Part shown: in pieces, positions 28,970 through 33,200 of the stretch
Position numbering within the stretch: the stretch's first letter is position 1
How the letters are laid out: the number at the start of each line of letters is the position of its first letter
DNA from: Bacillota bacterium
GTDB taxonomy: Bacteria; Bacillota; Clostridia; Acetivibrionales; DSM-2933
Reading direction: 5' to 3'
Assembly (NCBI GenBank): GCA_023430975.1
Contig: JAEYYB010000160.1
Span: forward strand, 1 to 33,200
DNA: 33,200 bases
Notes under the pieces: model-generated
Seen by the model: the letters and a program-made list of their open reading frames with translations, nothing else
The model's database searches: none
Told to the model about the DNA's origin: nothing
Translations under genes and position numbers: made by a program

Positions 28970-30610
28970 CTACTTCAACCCATTATACAATGCGTTTAGA
29001 AGAACTCTGTTAGGATCCTGACTTAGCTCCCAAATCATTGCACCGCCTAATCCTCTATTCTTAACATATTGGGCTTTCAATCCCATTGATTGTTCATTCT
29101 CATAGCTTATGAAAGTTGAACCGTTAAACAACCATGGCACCATTGACTCTGAGTGGAAATAGTGCAAATATCCCGATGTGTTAAGGTAATTTGCTTCTAT
29201 ATTCCCATAGCTTAGGGATGAGCCTCCAGAGAATGTCTGGTATAAGCCGTTATTCCCATTGACAACCGCATTGTACTTATATCCATAGAAAGGAACTCCC
29301 ATAATGAGCTTTTCTTTTGGAAAACCGGCTTTTAACCATGCATTGATGCTTGCGTCTACACTCCATTTGTATTGTGGAGAAGTATCGCTGTTATTATAGA
29401 GCGGTGCATTAAAGTCAGTATACTTGTCCCATGTCCCGTGAATATCGTAGGTCATTATGTTTCCATAATCTATATACTGATGAAGAATTCCCAATTCTGT
29501 GTTATTAACATACCAGCTTCCAGTAGCTCCTGCAAAAGAGAGCAGATATTTTTTTCCATTAATTAACCCTCTGGCATCAAGCTTTTCACGTAATTTCTGC
29601 ATAAGGAGAGTAAAGTTATGCTTATCTTCAGGTCTATTCACGTTAGACGCCAATCCTCCACTTACAGGATATTCCCAATCGATATCAACACCGTCAAAAC
29701 CATACTTTACTATAAATTCTACACAACTATCGGCGAAAGCTGTTCTGGAACTATCCGTAAGAGCAACATCGGAAAACTTCCCTGACCATGACCATCCTCC
29801 CACGGCAATCAACGTTTTGAGGTTAGGATAGGTCTGCTTGAGTGCATTTAGTTTAGTAAAGTTGGAAGGATCTACATCGGGATACCCCAAAGCAATTTTA
29901 AGATCACTTCCAATATTCGCAAAAGCATAGTTAATGTGTGTGAGCTTGCTTGCATCAATTTTGTCAGGGGTAAAGCCTGAGTATGCAGCCCAGGCAGCAT
30001 AATAACCAACTACTTTATTTGTTTTGACTTCAGGACTAGGCATAGGGGTGGATGCTGGAGTTGGAGTTGGGGTTGGTGTAGGTGTAGACGTTGGAGTTTG
30101 TGTTGGTTCAGGTGTATACGTAGGTGTATTTGTAGGTGTATATGTTGGTGTATATGTTGGTGTGTGTGTTGGTGTATATGTAGGTGTATTTGTGGAGGTT
30201 GATGTTGGAGATGGTGAAGGTATTGGCTCTGATTTGTATGTCGTAACTTTCAAAGTATTGCTAGGGCCTGAAATATTTCCGGCTGCGTCTTTTGCCCTCA
30301 CATAAAACTTATAGGTTTTTGCAGGTGTTAATCCACTCACATTATATATATTTGTAGAGGTATTTCCGATTACTACACTATCCCTATAAATATCATATGA
30401 TTTTACACCTGTATCGTCTGTGGAAGCACTCCATTCAAGAGACACTGAAGTATCTGTAACCAATGTAGATCTCAAATTTGCCGGTACTGAAGGTGCTTTT
30501 TTATCCTGCGTAGCTGCAAAAGCTGTAGAACCTGACAAACTGGATATAAGTACCAATAAAGCAATTGTTCCTGCAAATAGATTCTTTTTCTCAATGAATC
30601 TTTTCAACAT
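28970..30610 (-). CDS. Secreted FN3-GH18 chitinase without dockerin
   Basis: A 546-residue secreted protein. Signal peptide about 1-33 (ending STAFAA); fibronectin type III domain about 38-125 (VPANLRSTLVTDTSVSLEW ... SNTLKVTTY). A long Pro/Thr linker (about 128-195) is built of TPTYTPTHTP-like units. The GH18 catalytic domain (about 197-546) starts NKVVGYYAAWAAYSGF and has the DxxDxDxE motif in DGVDIDWE (D306, D309, D311, E313) and the closing GGAMIWELSQD. It hydrolyses chitin-like beta-1,4-GlcNAc polymers. Unlike the two cellulases it has no X module or dockerin, so it is probably free or wall-associated. ATG follows AGGAG at 8-10 nt. Confidence 0.92.
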   Translation of the reverse strand: MLKRFIEKKNLFAGTIALLVLISSLSGSTAFAATQDKKAPSVPANLRSTLVTDTSVSLEWSASTDDTGVKSYDIYRDSVVIGNTSTNIYNVSGLTPAKTYKFYVRAKDAAGNISGPSNTLKVTTYKSEPIPSPSPTSTSTNTPTYTPTHTPTYTPTYTPTNTPTYTPEPTQTPTSTPTPTPTPTPASTPMPSPEVKTNKVVGYYAAWAAYSGFTPDKIDASKLTHINYAFANIGSDLKIALGYPDVDPSNFTKLNALKQTYPNLKTLIAVGGWSWSGKFSDVALTDSSRTAFADSCVEFIVKYGFDGVDIDWEYPVSGGLASNVNRPEDKHNFTLLMQKLREKLDARGLINGKKYLLSFAGATGSWYVNNTELGILHQYIDYGNIMTYDIHGTWDKYTDFNAPLYNNSDTSPQYKWSVDASINAWLKAGFPKEKLIMGVPFYGYKYNAVVNGNNGLYQTFSGGSSLSYGNIEANYLNTSGYLHYFHSESMVPWLFNGSTFISYENEQSMGLKAQYVKNRGLGGAMIWELSQDPNRVLLNALYNGLK

Positions 30611-30840
30611 ATTAAACCAACTCCTTTTGATAATAAAAATGAAAAACTCGATTAATCTAGATAACTGAGCTATAATTCCAGAATAAATATAGGCTTTTTT
30701 GCAAACATCAACAATATTACAAGGAAATATCCGGAAGGATGGCTCGCTTTGTCCGGACAGATGAAAAGGGATTACTCCTTTGCAGGATTGATAGATCTCA
30801 AACCCTAGCTTACTTATTATGTTAACAATAATTATGCGTT
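30611..30840. other. Chitinase upstream region, no gene seen
   Basis: No gene is evident. TCCGGA occurs twice (about 30736 and 30757), giving a possible 6-bp stem around GGATGGCTCGCTTTG. I considered a riboswitch here but could not match a class. Confidence 0.4.
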
Positions 30841-30990
30841 ATGTCAACCGACCATGGTTGTATTTCATATAGTCCTTTAGTCCTACAAACAGATATAACT
30901 AATAGCTATTATGGATACTCACAGCAACTTAAAGTTAGAGATGTAATTTATAATTTAGAATGGATTAAAAATGTAAAAGCAATTAAATGA
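30841..30990 (+). CDS. Small frame or gene remnant (49 codons)
   Basis: ATG at 30841 opens 49 codons (MSTDHGCISYSPLVLQTDIT ... EWIKNVKAIK) to TGA at 30990. The composition looks protein-like, but there is no clear ribosome-binding site and no family is recognised. It may be the 3' end of a lost gene. Low confidence. Confidence 0.25.
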   Translation: MSTDHGCISYSPLVLQTDITNSYYGYSQQLKVRDVIYNLEWIKNVKAIK

Positions 30991-31118
30991 GGCTGTGCCA
31001 TAAACTTACAGGAGAAATATGAATTCCCCTGTACACCTACAAATATTTTCCAATTTTATAAATTTTTAAGTCTTTCTGTTTCCTCAAATATTAACTTTTT
31101 ATCAATACGCTCAAATAG

Positions 31119-31298
31119 GGGTATCAGCAGTTTTTCGCTAATTTTGCACGCTAAGGGCTAAAATGCCTTGAAAATGCTATTAATTAACAACTTTGAGTGT
31201 TAAAAAACATATTTATACCTAATATTTTCACAATTGAACGTATTCAAAAAACTAGCTTTCCTGCTTAGCGTACAACTTCCGCAAAAAACTGCCATACC
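31119..31298. repeat. About 180-bp element with imperfect terminal inverted repeats
   Basis: Left arm 31119-31155 and right arm 31264-31298 are inverted relatives. GGTATCAGCAGTTTTT matches GGTATGGCAGTTTTTT and ACGCTAAG matches CTTAGCGT, roughly 75-80% overall by eye. There is no coding capacity. MITE-like, or the non-coding end of an insertion sequence such as the IS110-type remnant that follows. Confidence 0.4.
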
Positions 31299-31342
31299 AA
31301 AATAGAAAGCAGGATTTTTCAAAGTTGATAAGTTTTGTTTAA

Positions 31343-31600
31343 AGACACACACCACAAGAAATTACACCTGTTTTGGGCTTGGAGGATGTGCTGGTTAATG
31401 GAATGGAACTGGCAATATTTCTATTGGAAAGAAACAATAATTGTTAAATATGTAAACCCTTTAAATGAGCTTGTAACAAAGATGAATATTACAAGAAAAA
31501 GCTTTCTGAGGGCAAAACTTCAAAGCAAAAATATCAAATGTACAGAGAACCAGTCATGCCAACGAATAGTAGCATCCAAAAAATACACTCCTATGGAAAG
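31343..31600 (+). mobile_element. IS110-type transposase remnant, frameshifted and deleted
   Basis: Three pieces in different plus-strand frames resemble one IS110-family (DEDD) transposase. GLEDVLVNGMELAIFLLER (about 31373-31430) ends at a stop. VKYVNPLNE (about 31443-31470) follows in another frame. NKDEYYKKKLSEGKTSKQ (about 31475-31528) is in a third and matches the C-terminal 'YY.kKi.EGK..kQA' block. The catalytic centre and most of the C-terminal domain are gone. No target-site features are recognisable. Confidence 0.6.
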
Positions 31601-31726
31601 CCATTAAGGAATATTAAGGGTAGCATATCGAAACATAACACAATATCAGCTTAGGGCATATATTAGTATATATAAAATCGGAGAAGGAAAAAAGCTTAAT
31701 TTTATAATTGAGAAAGGAAAATTATT

Positions 31727-32068
31727 ATGAGTAATAGTGGAAATAGCTGTGGAGACCCATGTAATAATTCGTGTAGTGACAGTAACTGCACCAATCCATT
31801 AGCAGCATGCTTTTTTTCATTACCACCAAAGCAGTTCTCATTACTGTCTTCATTGCTAGGTATTCTTTTGGTAGATAATCTTGATTTAGATCAGCAGAAT
31901 TCGCTAGGCAATTTTATAGTTAATATTGGGCAGGCAATTCTAACAGCGGCTGCTCAAGGTCAGTCCCTGCAAAGTAACAGTTCTCAAAACGATCATATTC
32001 GCCAGCAAATTCTAACTCTAAAGCAGCAACTATATACTCTTGAGAAGGAGTTGGACAATCAAAATTAA
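31727..32068 (+). CDS. Hypothetical Cys-rich protein, 113 aa
   Basis: ATG at 31727 has AAGGAAA about 8 nt upstream. The N terminus is Cys/Asn/Ser-rich (MSNSGNSCGDPCNNSC... with six cysteines in the first 29 residues). A hydrophobic, conserved-looking core follows (PPKQFSLLSSLLGILLVDNL, QQNSLGNFIVNIGQAILTAA, about 35-80), then a Gln-rich coiled coil (IRQQILTLKQQLYTLEKELD). I believe similar proteins occur in other spore-forming clostridia, but no function is known to me. The cysteine cluster and coiled coil would suit a cross-linked envelope or spore-layer protein; that is speculation. It is the only intact-looking gene in the decayed right end. Confidence 0.7.
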   Translation: MSNSGNSCGDPCNNSCSDSNCTNPLAACFFSLPPKQFSLLSSLLGILLVDNLDLDQQNSLGNFIVNIGQAILTAAAQGQSLQSNSSQNDHIRQQILTLKQQLYTLEKELDNQN

Positions 32069-32705
32069 ATTAACGCCTTTGACAAATAGATATAGGTTCA
32101 ATTCATCAAATTAATCAACCTCAGGATATGGTACAAAATATTCAGATAATAATTCCAACAAAATATAGGAAATACAGTCCCTTTGGTTATAGGTATAGGC
32201 AAACTCATATACTAAATTTTACATACCCTTTTTCCTAGTTATTGAGCAAATCCACAAAAGAGTGATACTGATTATCAAACTCATGTAAATAAAAAGCATG
32301 GGTTTATTTTTTGCCACACCATTGCCACACTTTACTCCTTAAAATTCACCGATAAATATATTAAAAGCTGGGAATCCTTGGCTTTTTGCTGCTTAAAATT
32401 ACCACTTTGTCTTAGTAGTAACGTACACCCTTATCTCAAAGTGGTTAGTGGGACGGATACAGGACAAACTATTCCAATTACGTCTTTAAAAGACCCTTTA
32501 GTCTGTCTTCGGAGGGAAATCTATTCTGCTTTTGTCTCGTTGTCAAGGCCGGGTATTTTATGAAGCCATATATTCAAAAAATCTCCACCCTTCCCCTGAC
32601 AAAGAAAACACCTCACAAACGGTAATGATGACAGGATAAAGCGACTTGCTTATTATTACGATAAAGCGTCTTGGCATAATGTTCACATTCTGATTATTTG
32701 CTGTC
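32069..32705. other. 637-bp stretch without a recognisable gene
   Basis: No convincing coding region. GCCACACCATTGCCACACTTTACTCC at about 32315-32340 recalls, on the minus strand, the end of a phage integrase gene, but upstream frames have stops. GATAAAGCGACTTG (32635-32648) and GATAAAGCGTCTTG (32660-32673) are near-identical direct repeats 25 bp apart, close to the end of the next gene. Confidence 0.35.
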
Positions 32706-33110
32706 TTATTTCGTTATCTCTGTATATGTGCCATGTATAAAATCCCATGTAGCTGTACCGACATTTCTATTGCCATCGGCATCGATCCAATCTACTGAAA
32801 GTAATAATGTAGATTTGTCCATAAATTCTGTAGGGACAATGTGTGCGTCAACAATTTTAGGATGAATCGAATTCGTAAAGGATGATACCTCACTGGAGAT
32901 TATTGCCTTTCCAGTTGTCGGAGTACCTATCCTTGTGATAAAAACTACTGTTCTGCTTTCCTCTTTGTTATTATAACCAATGGCACAATAATAGCTATCT
33001 TCGCTCCATACGGCGGTAAATCTGGTATCAGACGGATAGTCATAAGTAATTAAGGTTTTATTATTCTCGATATCTACTATTCTGAAACATACGGCCAATT
33101 TGGCACACAA
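32706..33110 (-). CDS. Incomplete or damaged hypothetical protein (C-terminal part)
   Basis: About 125 residues with a beta-rich, WD/propeller-like look: VDIENNKTLITYDYPSDTRF, TAVWSEDSYYCAIGYNNKEE and LLLSVDWIDADGNRNVG, ending TYTEITK. The frame enters only from a TTG at 33110 without a ribosome-binding site. In a neighbouring frame upstream the sequence reads KTYALVTCVPNWPYVSE and then stops, which looks like the genuine N-terminal continuation, so a frameshift near 33075 is possible. No family is assigned. Confidence 0.45.
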   Translation of the reverse strand: MCAKLAVCFRIVDIENNKTLITYDYPSDTRFTAVWSEDSYYCAIGYNNKEESRTVVFITRIGTPTTGKAIISSEVSSFTNSIHPKIVDAHIVPTEFMDKSTLLLSVDWIDADGNRNVGTATWDFIHGTYTEITK

Positions 33111-33200
33111 GTAACCAAAGCGTATGTCTTTACGCCTTTTAGTCTTTTGTTTTTAATTCCGACTTAAGATGCTTTGGGCTCCAGAGACACCTTAAATCCT

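Noticed and set aside
30024..30305. A plus-strand frame rich in Gly-Val repeats opposite the chitinase linker
   Set aside because: It is the antisense of the Pro/Thr linker of the GH18 gene; the repetition comes from that linker's codons and there is no ribosome-binding site.
30690..30840. Possible riboswitch (c-di-GMP class) upstream of the chitinase
   Set aside because: The short TCCGGA stem and purine-rich bits do not assemble into any riboswitch consensus I can recognise.
32300..32360. Possible 3' end of a tyrosine integrase on the minus strand
   Set aside because: A short stretch reads CGNGVAKNKP-like as in integrase tails, but upstream frames are closed by stops and no catalytic R-H-R-Y residues are visible.

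Overview
The window reads as chromosome of an anaerobic, cellulolytic, low-GC Firmicute (Clostridia, Oscillospiraceae/Acetivibrio-type). Two secreted cellulases (GH9 and GH5) end in an X module plus a type II dockerin, there is a clostridial bifunctional AdhE behind a Rex-type operator, and the regulators are YesM/YesN-like. Type II dockerins borne directly on catalytic enzymes are the hallmark of the 'reversed' cellulosome of Pseudobacteroides (Bacteroides) cellulosolvens, so I suspect that species or a close relative. This is an inference; no rRNA or marker gene is in the window.

Left end (1-690): what looks like the multi-repeat end of an IS21-type element, then a truncated HDOD gene. From about 0.85 to 8.0 kb lies a compact, very AT-rich filamentous-phage (inovirus) provirus. 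Read on the minus strand its order is: zinc ribbon, ssDNA-binding-like protein, small membrane protein, major coat (gVIII-like) with a rho-independent terminator, adsorption protein (gIII-like), gVI-like protein, Zot/gI ATPase, a hairpin-rich intergenic region, gII/X-type Rep, two Cys-rich small proteins and two tiny membrane proteins. A divergent plus-strand arm carries a ribbon-helix-helix regulator, a two-helix membrane protein, a 516-bp non-coding region with a very long imperfect palindrome, and a 67-residue protein. Related about 44-bp direct repeats about 7.14 kb apart bracket the unit. No integrase is visible.

8.2-12.5 kb: a carbamoyltransferase / SxtJ / DUF5989 / SGNH-hydrolase operon, similar to the sxtI-sxtJ-sxtK neighbourhood. 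12.6-16.4 kb: a chemotaxis-receptor gene with an internal deletion, adhE, and a two-gene iron-sulfur module (thioredoxin-like [2Fe-2S] protein plus a 58-residue 2x[4Fe-4S] protein). adhE and the module each have a Rex-like operator, tying them to NADH/NAD+ balance.

16.6-30.6 kb: the plant-polysaccharide region, all on the minus strand. It holds a sugar-binding lipoprotein, an orphan promoter-terminator unit that may be a small RNA, GH5 and GH9 X-dockerin enzymes (probably co-transcribed), a solute-binding protein / histidine kinase / response regulator cassette that could sense oligosaccharides, and a dockerin-less FN3-GH18 chitinase. 30.6-33.2 kb is a decayed tail: an inverted-repeat element, an IS110-type transposase remnant, a conserved-looking Cys-rich 113-residue protein and an incomplete gene.
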